Assembly: GCA_900078405.1 (NCBI GenBank)
Contig: FLTS01000001.1
Location: 1,884,626 to 1,948,625, forward strand
Length of the DNA stretch: 64,000 nucleotides
From: an uncultured Stenotrophomonas sp.
GTDB taxonomy: Bacteria > Pseudomonadota > Gammaproteobacteria > Xanthomonadales > Xanthomonadaceae
Reading direction: 5' to 3'
The position numbers were made by a program, and so were the translations under genes. Position 1 is the first letter of the stretch. Each line of letters starts with the position of its first letter. Below are positions 40,692-49,636 of this stretch, piece by piece. The notes beneath the pieces were generated by a model. The model saw only the letters and a program-made list of their open reading frames with translations, made no database searches and was not told the origin of the DNA.

Positions 40692-40852
40692 GACAGTAGT
40701 GGCGGCAGCCCGCGGGCGCCCCCTGCGCTCCGGCTGAAACGGTCGGGCAGTGTAAACGACCCCGGCGCCCGCCACCCCGCGGGCAAGGCTGGCAATCGCC
40801 CCGGCCATCGCCGATAGTTGCCAGCCTGTCCCGGTTTCCACTGGCGCCGTCC

Positions 40853-41482
40853 ATGACCGAAGCCCACGTGTTCGTCATCGGCATCCTGCTGGCCTGGCTG
40901 GCCGGCATCCGCGTGTACCTGACCGTATTCGGCGTCGGCCTGGCCGGCCTGCTGGGCTGGGTCGACCTGCCGCCGGCACTGCAGGCCACGCAGTCATGGT
41001 GGGTGCTGGGCACTTCCGGCGCGCTGGCGCTGGTCGAATGCTTCGCCGACAAGATCCCCGGCGTGGATTCGATCTGGGACCTGCTGCAGACGCTGGCCCG
41101 GGTTCCGGCCGGGGCGTTCCTGGCCGCGGCCACGTTGTCGCCCGACGGCGAGCTGAGCACCGGCGTGCTCGTCGCCGGCGCCGGCGTGGCGCTGGCCAGC
41201 CACGGGCTGAAGGCCGGCACCCGCGCCCTGCTGAACACCTCGCCGGAACCGGCCAGCAACTGGATGGCGTCGGTCGCCGAAGACGGCGTGGTCATCGGCG
41301 GGCTGGCGCTGGCACTGGCGCATCCGTGGCTCGCGCTGGCGTTCGTGCTCGGCACCAGCCTGCTCGGTGCGCTGGCGGTGTGGCTGGCCTGGCGCATGCT
41401 CTGGCGCGGCCTCAAGCGCCTGTTCACGCCGGCCGATACCCACGGCGACGCATCGCGGCATTCGCTGCCACCGGCACCTTGA
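40853..41482 (+). CDS. DUF4126 membrane protein
   Basis: A 209-residue protein with about five membrane helices. AGIRVYLTVFGVGLAGLLGW, the LVECFADKIPGVDSIWDLLQT core and SPEPASNWMASVAEDG are family features. Divergent from the DUF6776 gene across about 160 bp. Function unknown. Confidence 0.85.
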   Translation: MTEAHVFVIGILLAWLAGIRVYLTVFGVGLAGLLGWVDLPPALQATQSWWVLGTSGALALVECFADKIPGVDSIWDLLQTLARVPAGAFLAAATLSPDGELSTGVLVAGAGVALASHGLKAGTRALLNTSPEPASNWMASVAEDGVVIGGLALALAHPWLALAFVLGTSLLGALAVWLAWRMLWRGLKRLFTPADTHGDASRHSLPPAP

Positions 41483-41513
41483 CCGCATAATCCACGGCTC
41501 ACGGGGAGTACCG

Positions 41514-42305
41514 ATGGCACGCAGCGACACACCCAACCTTTCCGCCCGCCCGGTCCGTGCGGAAGTTCCGCCGGCAAACTACTGGCAACGCTGGAGCGTG
41601 GCGAGTGCCAAACCGGCCGAGGCCGTGCGCGCCCAGCTCACCGAGACCGCTGCCGGCACGGCCGCGCCAACCGTGCAGGCGCCCGGCCTCCAAGCCGCCA
41701 ACGAGGCGCCGTACCGGGTGCTGATCGTCGAAGACGACCGCTCGCAGGCGCTGTTCGCACAAAGCGTGCTGCACGGTGCCGGCATGCAGGCGATCATGCA
41801 GATGGAGGCCGAGGGCGTGCAGCAGGCCATCGACACCCATCGCCCGGACCTGATCCTGATGGACCTGCACATGCCCGGGCTGGACGGCATGCGCCTGACC
41901 ACGCTGATCCGCCAGCAGCCGGAACAGCAACTGCTGCCGATCGTGTTCCTGACCGGCGACGTCGACCCAGAGCGCCAGTTCGAAGTGCTCGACAGCGGCG
42001 CCGACGATTTCCTGACCAAGCCGATCCGCCCGCGCCACCTGGTCGCTGCCGTGTCCAACCGCATCCGCCGCTCGCGCCAGCAGGGCCAAGGCAGCACCGG
42101 CGCCGGCCCTGCGATGAACAACCCCGAGACCGGCCTGCCCACCCGCCACAACCTGATGCTGCAACTGGACGCCGCATTGGCCGCCGGGGAAAGCGGCGGG
42201 CTGATGTTCATCGAGATCGCCAGCGCGCTGAGCCTGCGCGCGGGCGCGCGCAGCGGCCTTGGCGGCCCTGCGGCTGGTGGCCGCGCCGCGCTGGCAGCGC
42301 GCTGA
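41514..42305 (+). CDS. N-terminal part of a split REC-GGDEF-EAL (FimX-like) protein
   Basis: 263 residues: a 65-residue lead-in, a receiver domain (about 67-190, VLIVEDDRSQ, phospho-acceptor D117 in LILMDLHMPGLDG, FLTKP) and the first 50 residues of a GGDEF-like domain (ETGLPTRHNLM, LMFIEIASALSL). The frame then leaves the family sequence and stops at 42305 because 74 extra bp lie at 42221-42294 (or 42241-42314). Without one repeat unit the frame runs on to 43420. GGGGAG precedes the ATG. It might still make a free receiver protein. Confidence 0.75.
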   Translation: MARSDTPNLSARPVRAEVPPANYWQRWSVASAKPAEAVRAQLTETAAGTAAPTVQAPGLQAANEAPYRVLIVEDDRSQALFAQSVLHGAGMQAIMQMEAEGVQQAIDTHRPDLILMDLHMPGLDGMRLTTLIRQQPEQQLLPIVFLTGDVDPERQFEVLDSGADDFLTKPIRPRHLVAAVSNRIRRSRQQGQGSTGAGPAMNNPETGLPTRHNLMLQLDAALAAGESGGLMFIEIASALSLRAGARSGLGGPAAGGRAALAAR

Positions 42306-42314
42306 GCCTGCGCG
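42221..42314. repeat. perfect 20-bp direct repeat bounding 54 bp that breaks the FimX-like gene
   Basis: CAGCGCGCTGAGCCTGCGCG occurs at 42221-42240 and again at 42295-42314, with 54 bp between. The unit is 74 bp, not a multiple of three. Deleting one unit joins IEIASALSLR directly to ERYGYAAFERLM in frame and gives an ORF of exactly 611 codons from 41514 to 43420. Confidence 0.92.
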
Positions 42315-42346
42315 AGCGCTACGGCTACGCCGCCTTCGAGCGGCTG

Positions 42347-43420
42347 ATGGTGCAGGCCGGCCGACGCCTGAACGAGGCCGCGCGGCCACACCCGCTGGCG
42401 CGCCTGAGCGACAACAGCTTCCTGCTGCTGGCACGCGACATCGACGAAAACACCATCGCGGCACTGGCACGCACGCTGCGCGAATCGCTGTCGGCGCATC
42501 CGTTCCTGGTGCGCGAGGAGGAATCGGTGCACCTGCGCTGCGCCATCGGCCACGCGCATCTGTCGCAGGGTTTCGGCGACGCAGGCATCGCCGTGGAAGC
42601 GGTGGAACGCACCGCCCTGCAGGCGCGCCTGCTCCCCGACGGCATCGCCGCCCACCAGAGCGCCGACGCCGCCGCCGCGCGGGAACACCTGGCGCTGCTC
42701 GACGGCCACCTCGAATTGGCCTACCAGCCCATCGTCGCCGTCTCCGGCAGCGACACCGCGCAGTACCAGGTGCTGCTGCGCATGCGCCGCAGCGATGGCG
42801 CCCTGCTCTCGGCAGGGCAGGTGATCCCCGCCGCCGAGGCCGCCGGGCGCATCGCCGACCTCGACCAGCAGGTACTGGAACACGCGCTGGGCCTGCTGCA
42901 CCGCTACCAGTTCGCTACCCCGCCGATGCGCCTGTTCGTCTCGCAGTCGCTGCGCACACTGGCACGCGAAGCCTTCGCCGACTGGCTGCTCAAGGCCATC
43001 ACCGAGCGCGGCATCCCCGGCAGCGCACTGGTGATCGACGTGCGTCTGGCCGACGCCCTGGTCCACGCGGTGACGCTGCAGCAATTCTGCGACCGCCTGA
43101 TGCAGGCCGGCGTGCAGTTCTGCCTGAGCCAGTTCGAACCCGGCGCCGAAGCCAATGCCCTGCTCACCCAGCTGCCACTGAGCTTCGTGCGCATGGCCGG
43201 CCGCTACGCCGGCAGCCATGCCGACCAGAAGCTGCGCGACGAACTGCGCGGCGTCATCGATGCCGCACACCGTGCCAACCTGCAGGTCATCGGCCAGCAG
43301 ATCGAAGACCCGCAGGCCGCCGCCGCGATGTGGATGGGCGGCGTCGATTTCATCCAGGGCAACGTGGTGCAATCGGTCGGCAGCGAACTGGACTTCGACT
43401 TCCAGAACGCGGTGCTGTGA
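42347..43420 (+). CDS. C-terminal part of the split FimX-like protein (degenerate GGDEF-EAL)
   Basis: 357 residues from an internal ATG: the end of a GGDEF-like domain in which the active motif is SDNSF, then an EAL-like domain (about 115-350) in which EAL is replaced by QVLLRM; LAYQPIVAVS, SGVQFCLSQFEPG-like and DFIQGN segments remain. Both catalytic sites look dead, as in FimX, where such domains bind c-di-GMP as sensors to control type IV pili. Translation here would need re-initiation. Its stop overlaps the histidine kinase start (GTGA). Confidence 0.7.
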   Translation: MVQAGRRLNEAARPHPLARLSDNSFLLLARDIDENTIAALARTLRESLSAHPFLVREEESVHLRCAIGHAHLSQGFGDAGIAVEAVERTALQARLLPDGIAAHQSADAAAAREHLALLDGHLELAYQPIVAVSGSDTAQYQVLLRMRRSDGALLSAGQVIPAAEAAGRIADLDQQVLEHALGLLHRYQFATPPMRLFVSQSLRTLAREAFADWLLKAITERGIPGSALVIDVRLADALVHAVTLQQFCDRLMQAGVQFCLSQFEPGAEANALLTQLPLSFVRMAGRYAGSHADQKLRDELRGVIDAAHRANLQVIGQQIEDPQAAAAMWMGGVDFIQGNVVQSVGSELDFDFQNAVL

Positions 43421-45705
43421 ACACCCCGGCAGGCGGCCGCTGGGCGCTGGGCGCCACGCTGCTTGCAGTCGCGGCCGCGGTCCTGCCGTGGTTGCCGGGT
43501 CCAGCGCTGCCGCCACTGGCGGCCGCCGCCGCCGTTGGTGCCGCCCTGTGCGCCCTGCTGTCGCTGCAGGCCGCCCACCATCAGGCCCGCGCGACCGACG
43601 AGCAGGCACGCCGCGCGCGCGACGCCGAACACGAACTGCAACGCCTGCGCCAGGAGCAGCAACGCCACAACCAGCTCGAACAGCAGCTGCTGCAGGCCAA
43701 GCAGGATGCCGAGGCGGCAATGCTGGCCAAGGGCGAGTTCCTGGCCACGATGAGCCACGAAATCCGCACCCCGCTCAACGGCATCATCCCGATGCTGGAA
43801 ATGGTCGCGCAGGGGCCACTGGCCACCGAGCAGCGGCAGATGCTCGACACCGCCAGCGAGAGCGCGCACGCCCTGTTCCGCATCGTCGACGACATCCTCG
43901 ACTATTCCAAGCTCGAAGCGCAGCGGCTGGAGCTGGAAATCACCACCTTCAACCTGCGCGAACTGCTTGATTCGATGCTGCAGCTGATGCGGCGCTCGGC
44001 CGAGCACAAGGGGCTGGACATCGCCCTGCACCTGGATCCGGCGGTGCGGCTGGCGGTGCGTGGCGACCCGGTGCGGCTGCGCCAGGTCTTGAGCAACCTG
44101 CTGGTCAACGCCATCAAATTCACCGAGCACGGCGGCGTCCAGGTCCACGTCCGCCGCCTCGGCGAGACGCCGGTGCAGCACCGGCTGCGCTTCGAAGTGC
44201 GCGACACCGGCATCGGCATCGACAGCGCGCGGCAGGAGCGCCTGTTCAGCGCCTTCACCCAGGCCGATGCCTCCACCACCCGCCTGTACGGCGGTACCGG
44301 CCTCGGGCTGGCCATCTGCAAGCGCATCATCGACCTGATGAACGGCAGCATCGGCCTGTCCTCGATGCCCGGCCAGGGCTCGACGTTCTGGTTCGAGATT
44401 CCGCTGCTGAAGGTGGTCGGCGACCTGCGCCAGCCCGGCCAGGCCCACGGCCAACGGCCGCTGCTGCTGGTCACCCGCGAATCGCGGCTGCGCCAGCGCC
44501 TGCAACTGTTGCTGCCGAACTGGGGCTTCCAGCCACGGGCGGTGGAAACGGTTCAGGAAGCACTGGACCTGCTGCGCGACGGCACAACGCGCTGGCATGG
44601 CGTCATCGGCGACCTGGAATCCCTGCCCCACGGCGCCACCGCGCTGCAACGCGCGATCCAGCGCGACAACAACCGCGACGGCGTGCAACTGGTCTGGCTG
44701 CATGGCGAGGCCCCCGTACCGGTCGAACTGTACGCAGGTGCCACCGTCCTGCCCCGGCAGTGCCCCGATGACGAGCTGCGTGCGGCATTGGCGAGCACCG
44801 TGTCCAGCGCGCCCACTACTGCCGCGCCCTCCGCCGAGCCGGCCAGCAACTGGTCGCCCACCGGCATACGCGTGCTGCTGGTCGAGGACAACCCGGTCAA
44901 CCTGCTGGTCGCGCAGAAGCTGCTGGCCGCGATCGGCTGCCAGTCCGACGCCGCCGCCAACGGCGAGCTGGCGCTGGAAAAAATGCACAGCCAGGCCTAT
45001 GCGGCGGTGCTGATGGACTGCCAGATGCCGGTACTGGATGGCTACGGTGCCACCCGCCGCTGGCGCGAACACGAAACCGCCACCGGCACACCGCGCCTGC
45101 CCATCATCGCCATGACCGCCAACGCGATGGCCGGCGACCGCCAGCGCTGCCTCGACGCCGGCATGGACGACTACCTCTCCAAGCCCATCGTCCGCGACAA
45201 CCTGCAGGCCTGCCTGCAACGCTGGTGCCAGGGCCGCGCCACGCCACCGCCGGACAGCACCACCACGCCTGCGCCGGCACCCACGCCGATGCAGGCAGCG
45301 GCACCAGCCCCGGCCGAGGAGAACGCACGGGCGGCACCGCCACCCATCCTGGACCGCGAAATACTCGACGAGCTGCGCGAGATCGCCGGCAACGAAACGG
45401 CCACCATCATCGACGTGTTCCTGGACGACAGCACGCCGCTGGTACGCAGGCTCCAGGAAGCCGCAGTTGCGCCAGACCTGGAACAACTGCGCGAACTGGC
45501 GCACAGCCTCAAGTCGGCCAGTGCCAACGTCGGCGCGCTGGCCTTGTCAGCCGCAGCGCGGCGCGTGGAACTGGCCGCGCGCACCGGCATGCTCGACCGT
45601 CCGGCGGTGATGGTGGCGCTGATCATCGCCGAATTCGCCCGCGCCCGGCTGGCGCTGGTCGGCTACCAGGCCCAGATGCGCGCCGGAGCCGGCGCGCGCG
45701 ATTGA
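43417..45705 (+). CDS. hybrid sensor histidine kinase (HisKA-HATPase-REC-HPt)
   Basis: A 762-residue kinase. Two N-terminal membrane helices (about 8-50), a coiled coil, HisKA with H114 in ATMSHEIRTPLNG, HATPase (DTGIGI, GGTGLGLAIC), a degenerate receiver-like segment (about 345-450, no clear Asp pocket), a full receiver with D534 (LMDCQMPVLDG, LSKP) and an HPt domain with H696 (LAHSLKSASANVGA). The GTG start overlaps the previous stop by 4 bp, so it is coupled to the FimX-like gene. It lacks a periplasmic sensor domain. It may phosphorylate the receiver domain encoded upstream. Confidence 0.88.
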   Translation: MNTPAGGRWALGATLLAVAAAVLPWLPGPALPPLAAAAAVGAALCALLSLQAAHHQARATDEQARRARDAEHELQRLRQEQQRHNQLEQQLLQAKQDAEAAMLAKGEFLATMSHEIRTPLNGIIPMLEMVAQGPLATEQRQMLDTASESAHALFRIVDDILDYSKLEAQRLELEITTFNLRELLDSMLQLMRRSAEHKGLDIALHLDPAVRLAVRGDPVRLRQVLSNLLVNAIKFTEHGGVQVHVRRLGETPVQHRLRFEVRDTGIGIDSARQERLFSAFTQADASTTRLYGGTGLGLAICKRIIDLMNGSIGLSSMPGQGSTFWFEIPLLKVVGDLRQPGQAHGQRPLLLVTRESRLRQRLQLLLPNWGFQPRAVETVQEALDLLRDGTTRWHGVIGDLESLPHGATALQRAIQRDNNRDGVQLVWLHGEAPVPVELYAGATVLPRQCPDDELRAALASTVSSAPTTAAPSAEPASNWSPTGIRVLLVEDNPVNLLVAQKLLAAIGCQSDAAANGELALEKMHSQAYAAVLMDCQMPVLDGYGATRRWREHETATGTPRLPIIAMTANAMAGDRQRCLDAGMDDYLSKPIVRDNLQACLQRWCQGRATPPPDSTTTPAPAPTPMQAAAPAPAEENARAAPPPILDREILDELREIAGNETATIIDVFLDDSTPLVRRLQEAAVAPDLEQLRELAHSLKSASANVGALALSAAARRVELAARTGMLDRPAVMVALIIAEFARARLALVGYQAQMRAGAGARD

Positions 45706-45706
45706 T

Positions 45707-46177
45707 TCAGTCTTCCAGCTTGGTCAGCAGGTAGTTCGGCTCGCCGATGCGCTCGATCAGGTCCAGCTGCGTCTCCAGCCAGTCGATGTGTTCCTCTTCC
45801 GAATCGAGGATCTTCACGAACAGCTCGCGGCTGACGTAGTCGCCGATGCTTTCGGCGTAGGCCACCGCGTCGCGCAGCAGCTTCACCCCGTCGTTTTCCA
45901 GCGCCAGATCGCAGCGCAGAATCTCGGTCGGGTTCTCGCCGATGCGCAGCTTGCCCAGCGCCTGGAAATTCGGCAGCCCTTCAAGGAAAAGGATGCGGTC
46001 GGACAACATGTCCGCATGCTTCATCTCGTCGATCGATTCCTTGTATTCGTGCTCGGCCAGCTCCTTCAGCCCCCAGTTCTTCAGCATCTTGGCGTGCAGG
46101 AAGTACTGGTTGATCGAGGTCAGCTCGTTGTAGAGCGCCTTGTTGAGGAATTCGATGACCTTGGCGTCGCCTTTCAT
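45707..46177 (-). CDS. bfr: bacterioferritin
   Basis: A 156-residue subunit of the 24-mer haem-containing iron store. All ferroxidase ligands are in place (E18, E51, H54, E94, E127, H130), and M52 is the haem ligand. GGGAG precedes the ATG. The gene is convergent with the histidine kinase gene (1 bp apart). The Bfd partner gene lies about 180 bp upstream on the same strand. Confidence 0.97.
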   Translation of the reverse strand: MKGDAKVIEFLNKALYNELTSINQYFLHAKMLKNWGLKELAEHEYKESIDEMKHADMLSDRILFLEGLPNFQALGKLRIGENPTEILRCDLALENDGVKLLRDAVAYAESIGDYVSRELFVKILDSEEEHIDWLETQLDLIERIGEPNYLLTKLED

Positions 46178-46359
46178 GGGTTTCTCCCGCACACGTTGAA
46201 CGCGCGCACTGTAGCGCCATGCGGCGGACGATGAAGTAACGCGAATCGTGCTCATTGACCTTGCCGCATGCGGCATCGCCACGCGGCGGCGGATGCGTGG
46301 CAATCGGCCGAGGCGAGACAGGGAATGCGGGCAGGGAACCGCCGGGGCGGCCCGGTCGC

Positions 46360-46578
46360 TCAGGCGGCCTTGCCCAACTCCAGCACCGGCAGCGGCAGGC
46401 CGTGCGTGGCGCGCGCCTTGGCAAGCAATTCGGCCGCCATCTCCAGGCAGGAACCGCAGGTCGAGCCGCACCCGGTACGCATGGTCAACTCGGCCACTGT
46501 GCTGCAGCCGTTGTCGGCGGCTTCGCGGATCTGGTGGTCGGTCACTCCGTTGCAGATGCAGACGTACACGGCGGGCAT
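46360..46578 (-). CDS. bfd: bacterioferritin-associated ferredoxin
   Basis: A 72-residue [2Fe-2S] protein that reduces Bfr to release iron. The four Cys ligands are in [15 protein letters not shown] and [15 protein letters not shown] Fur-like operator lies just upstream, in line with induction by iron starvation. Confidence 0.93.
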   Translation of the reverse strand: MPAVYVCICNGVTDHQIREAADNGCSTVAELTMRTGCGSTCGSCLEMAAELLAKARATHGLPLPVLELGKAA

Positions 46579-46624
46579 CGGGGGCAGGCAGGCCGGAAGC
46601 GGCCTGTCTGCATTTCATCGAAAA

Positions 46625-46662
46625 CGAGAATGGTTGTCAATAATTATCCTGAATCATTCTCG
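46625..46662 (-). promoter_or_regulatory. Fur-like operator upstream of bfd
   Basis: On the minus strand GATAATTATTGACAACCATTC partly matches the 19-bp Fur box, and the region is bounded by an 8-bp inverted repeat CGAGAATG...CATTCTCG. It stands out as A/T-rich in very GC-rich DNA and lies 47-84 bp before the bfd start. Confidence 0.65.
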
Positions 46663-46673
46663 TCAAGCCCGGT

Positions 46674-47297
46674 TCAGCCGCTGACGGGCCCCTCGCCCTG
46701 CACCTTCTTCGGCCAGTACCCGCGCGCGCGCGATCGCTTGCGCGGCCGCTCGTGGCCTGCGGCGTGACCGGGCATCCAGGCTTCCTGTGCGCTCTGCGGC
46801 ATCGCCGTGACCTCGCTGCCCGCCACCCCACGCGCCAGCGGTGCCAAATGCCGCAATGCCCGCGCATAGACGCCGCGCTTGAACATCACCACATGCTCGA
46901 CCGGGTACCAGAAATCCACCCAGCGCCAGTGGTCGAACTCGGGGCTGTCGGTATGGTCCAGGCTCACGTGCGCTTCATCGCCGGTCAGGCGCAGCAGGAA
47001 CCAGACCTGCTTCTGGCCAATGCACACCTGCCGCTCGTTGCGGCGGATCGCGCGGCTGGGCAGGCGATAGCGCAGCCAGCCGGGCGTTGCCCCCAGCACT
47101 TCCACATGCTCGGGCAACAGGCCGGTTTCTTCCTGCAATTCGCGATACATGGCTTCGACCGGCGTCTCGTCGGAATTCATCCCGCCCTGCGGAAACTGCC
47201 AGCCGTCCCTGCGCACTCGCCGTGCCCAGAACACCTGCCCGTCTTCCCGCATCAGCACGATGCCGACGTTCGGTCGATAGCCGTCCGGATCGATCAC
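46674..47297 (-). CDS. rppH: RNA pyrophosphohydrolase
   Basis: A 207-residue Nudix enzyme that removes pyrophosphate from mRNA 5' ends to start decay. [41 protein letters not shown] and the Nudix helix [11 protein letters not shown] are canonical. Past residue 160 the tail is basic and lineage-specific ([13 protein letters not shown]). Start is GTG at 47297 with AGGAG before it. Confidence 0.95.
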   Translation of the reverse strand: MIDPDGYRPNVGIVLMREDGQVFWARRVRRDGWQFPQGGMNSDETPVEAMYRELQEETGLLPEHVEVLGATPGWLRYRLPSRAIRRNERQVCIGQKQVWFLLRLTGDEAHVSLDHTDSPEFDHWRWVDFWYPVEHVVMFKRGVYARALRHLAPLARGVAGSEVTAMPQSAQEAWMPGHAAGHERPRKRSRARGYWPKKVQGEGPVSG

Positions 47298-47374
47298 GAT
47301 GCGGACTCCTGAAAATTTCTACTGCCCGGACTCTGCCACGGCCTTTGCCGCGCCACAAGCTCGAAAGAAAACGG

Positions 47375-47403
47375 TTGACAGGCTTCCCCGTCATGCGCAG
47401 AAT
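47375..47403 (+). promoter_or_regulatory. sigma-70 promoter of the tRNA pair
   Basis: TTGACA (47375-47380), a 17-bp spacer and CAGAAT (47398-47403), ending 15 bp before the first tRNA. Confidence 0.6.
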
Positions 47404-47418
47404 TGCGGGCTCCCTCGG

Positions 47419-47495
47419 GGCTATGTAGCTCAGCCGGTTAGAGCACAGCACTCATAATGCTGGGGTCGGTGGTTCGAGTCCACCCATAGCCACCA
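47419..47495 (+). tRNA. tRNA-Met (CAT), elongator type
   Basis: A 77-nt cloverleaf with encoded CCA. Acceptor GGCTATG/CATAGCC, anticodon stem CAGCA/TGCTG with loop CTCATAA (anticodon CAT), T-arm with GGTTCGAGTCC. Overall sequence fits elongator Met rather than initiator (7-bp paired acceptor end); lysidine-modified tRNA-Ile(CAT) is the alternative. Confidence 0.93.
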
Positions 47496-47549
47496 CGGAT
47501 GCAGACATTGGCATCCACCCGCAGGGAATGCGATAATCGTCGCGTATAT

Positions 47550-47624
47550 TGCCCCGTCGCCAAGCGGTAAGGCACCTGACTCTGACTCAGGCATTCGGTG
47601 GTTCGAATCCATCCGGGGCAGCCA
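47550..47624 (+). tRNA. tRNA-Gln (CTG)
   Basis: A 75-nt cloverleaf with encoded CCA. Acceptor TGCCCCG/CGGGGCA, anticodon stem CCTGA/TCAGG with loop CTCTGAC (anticodon CTG). It lies 54 bp after tRNA-Met, probably on the same transcript. Confidence 0.94.
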
Positions 47625-47630
47625 AACACG

Positions 47631-47664
47631 AAAGGCCCGATCGAAAGATCGGGCCTTTTTCTTG
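47631..47664 (+). terminator. terminator of the tRNA operon
   Basis: A 12-bp stem AAAGGCCCGATC/GATCGGGCCTTT with a GAAA loop and TTTCTT after it, 7 bp past tRNA-Gln. Confidence 0.85.
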
Positions 47665-47722
47665 TCGCTTTTTGCATGCGAACTGGCAGTGGCAGTGGCA
47701 ACAAGACAGTACACACAAACGA

Positions 47723-47750
47723 CAAAAGCCCGGCCAAGGCCGGGCTTTTG
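47723..47750 (-). terminator. terminator of rplM-rpsI
   Basis: A 13-bp stem CAAAAGCCCGGCC/GGCCGGGCTTTTG with a 2-nt gap. On the minus strand it lies about 44 bp past rpsI. The A/T ends on both sides let it act in both directions. Confidence 0.75.
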
Positions 47751-47793
47751 CTTTCCCAGTGGAGCCCCGAAGGACTCCGCCAGGCGCGATGGA

Positions 47794-48186
47794 TCAGCGC
47801 TTGGAGAACTGGGTGGCGCGGCGGGCCTTGTGCAGACCAACCTTCTTGCGCTCGACTTCGCGGGCGTCGCGGGTCATGAAGCCGGCCTTGCGCAGCTCGG
47901 ACTTCAGGCCCTCGTCATACTCGACCAGCGCGCGGGCGATGCCCAGGCGGATCGCACCGGCCTGACCGGTGGTGCCGCCACCAATGGCGGTGACGACGAC
48001 GTCGAAGCTCTCGGTGTTCTTGGTCAGCTCCAGCGGCTGGCGCACGATCATGCGCGCGGTCTCACGGCCGAAGAACTCGTCCAGCGGACGGCCATTGACG
48101 GTGATGTTGCCGGTGCCCTTGCGCAGGAACACGCGGGCGGTGGAGGACTTGCGGCGGCCAGTGCCGTAGTTTTGCGTGATAGCCAT
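47794..48186 (-). CDS. rpsI: 30S ribosomal protein S9
   Basis: A 130-residue ribosomal protein. [39 protein letters not shown] and the basic tail ending FSKR are diagnostic. Two bp behind rplM in the usual rplM-rpsI operon. Confidence 0.99.
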   Translation of the reverse strand: MAITQNYGTGRRKSSTARVFLRKGTGNITVNGRPLDEFFGRETARMIVRQPLELTKNTESFDVVVTAIGGGTTGQAGAIRLGIARALVEYDEGLKSELRKAGFMTRDAREVERKKVGLHKARRATQFSKR

Positions 48187-48188
48187 GA

Positions 48189-48617
48189 TCAGATATCCAG
48201 GACTTGCGGCTGCTGGGCGGCGTGCGGATGTTCGGCGCCGGCGTAAACCTTGAGCTTGCGGTACATCTGGCGACCCAGCGGACCCTTCGGCAGCATGCCC
48301 TTCACGGCGATCTCGATCACGCGCTCCGGGTGGCGCTCCAGCGCCTGGGCCAGGGATTCGGTCTTCAGGTTGCCGATGTAGCCGGTGAAGCGGTGGTACA
48401 TCTTGTCCTGCAGCTTCTTGCCGGTGACGGCAATCTTTTCTGCATTGATGACAACCAGGTAGTCGCCGGTATCGACGTGCGGCGTGAATTCGGGTTTGTG
48501 CTTGCCACGCAGGCGGCGGGCCAGCTCGGTGGCCAGACGGCCCAGGGTCTTGCCCGAGGCGTCGACGAGATACCAGTCACGCTGGACGGTCTCGTTCTTT
48601 GCGGTGAAAGTGCTCAT
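48189..48617 (-). CDS. rplM: 50S ribosomal protein L13
   Basis: A 142-residue ribosomal protein. [37 protein letters not shown] and [19 protein letters not shown] are diagnostic. Preceded by a good sigma-70 promoter about 90 bp upstream. Confidence 0.99.
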   Translation of the reverse strand: MSTFTAKNETVQRDWYLVDASGKTLGRLATELARRLRGKHKPEFTPHVDTGDYLVVINAEKIAVTGKKLQDKMYHRFTGYIGNLKTESLAQALERHPERVIEIAVKGMLPKGPLGRQMYRKLKVYAGAEHPHAAQQPQVLDI

Positions 48618-48705
48618 GAAAGAACTCAGGTTAGGTCGGGCTCATTGCGGCGCTGGTCTGCCGGAACTCTGCCACGCGTTGTGAAGGTGAAACACAAGAG
48701 GCGGG

Positions 48706-48734
48706 ATTGTACTGACCGCGCCACCTCCACGCAA
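48706..48734 (-). promoter_or_regulatory. sigma-70 promoter of rplM-rpsI
   Basis: On the minus strand TTGCGT (48729-48734), a 17-bp spacer and TACAAT (48706-48711). The leader to rplM is about 80 nt; L13 autoregulation of such leaders is known in E. coli, but no matching structure was checked here. Confidence 0.65.
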
Positions 48735-48810
48735 CCGTGGGCCCCGCCGGCCTTGGCAGCCCCCATGCCAGCGGCGAGAATCCCGGGGACGCCCCTCCCG
48801 CCCGGATGCC

Positions 48811-49455
48811 ATGACCCTCACCCGCGCCCACACGCCGCTGGACCACCTGCTGACCGAGGCACAACGCGCCCTGGACACCGTGTTCGGCAATCCGCCGGCC
48901 ATGCGCCCGAACCCGGCCGGCAACACCCCGGAAATCACGCTGGAAACGCACGAGCGGCGGCACGCGGCCGGGCTGATGCGCATCAACCATGTTGGCGAGG
49001 TCTGCGCGCAGGGGCTGTATTTCGGCCAGGCCGCGGTTGCGCGCGACCCAGCCACGCGCGCGCACCTGCTGGAGGCGGCGCAGGAGGAAACCGACCACCT
49101 GAGCTGGTGCGCCGACCGCCTGCGCGAACTGGACAGCCGCCCCAGCCTGTTCAACCCGCTGTGGTATGCGGGCAGCTACGCCATCGGCACGCTGGCCGGG
49201 CTGCGCGGCGATGGCTGGAACCTCGGCTTCGTGGTCGAGACCGAGCGCCAGGTCGAGGCGCACCTGGACGAACACCTGGAAACCCTGCCGCCGGCCGACC
49301 AGCGCAGCCGCGCGATCCTGCGGGTCATGAAGGCCGACGAGGCACGTCACGCCGAACACGCCGAGCATGCCGGCGCCCGCGTGCTGCCACAGCCGATCCC
49401 GGCGGTGATGGCGCTCGCCTCCAAGGCGATGAAGACCATCGCCTACCGACTTTGA
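48811..49455 (+). CDS. coq7: demethoxyubiquinone hydroxylase
   Basis: A 214-residue di-iron hydroxylase of ubiquinone synthesis. The metal-ligand motifs are visible: [23 protein letters not shown], and [12 protein letters not shown] near the C-terminus. The ATG at 48811 opens [14 protein letters not shown]. Divergent from rplM. Confidence 0.95.
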   Translation: MTLTRAHTPLDHLLTEAQRALDTVFGNPPAMRPNPAGNTPEITLETHERRHAAGLMRINHVGEVCAQGLYFGQAAVARDPATRAHLLEAAQEETDHLSWCADRLRELDSRPSLFNPLWYAGSYAIGTLAGLRGDGWNLGFVVETERQVEAHLDEHLETLPPADQRSRAILRVMKADEARHAEHAEHAGARVLPQPIPAVMALASKAMKTIAYRL

Positions 49456-49501
49456 CCCCCCATCGGCATCCAACGCCTGACATGCCGACCTGATCGGCTT
49501 T

Positions 49502-49542
49502 CCGGGGTAAAGCCCCCCCTTTGTTAAGGGGGCGCGGCGACA
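49502..49542. repeat. short intergenic hairpin repeat (CCCCCTTT...AAGGGGG family)
   Basis: GGGGTAAAGCCCCCCCTTTGTTAAGGGGGCGCGGC contains a stem CCCCCTT/AAGGGGG. Related copies, the first inverted, are at 51924-51957 (GCGCCCCCTTTACCAAAGGGGGC) and about 59847-59872 (AAAGCCCCCGATATCAAGGGGG). It lies in the 181-bp gap between coq7 and the convergent Gdx gene. Confidence 0.6.
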
Positions 49543-49636
49543 GCCGCGGGAATAGGCAAACCCGGAGTCGGGGCCCAAGGTTCGCCACGCAAACCTCGGG
49601 GTCATGGCCGTGAAGCGGACATGACCATGACCATGA

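Noticed and set aside
42259..43416. An N-terminal extension of the histidine kinase frame back to 42259
   Set aside because: The extension is Arg/Ala/Pro-rich and overlaps the real GGDEF-EAL frame. The GTG at 43417 overlapping the previous stop is the natural start.
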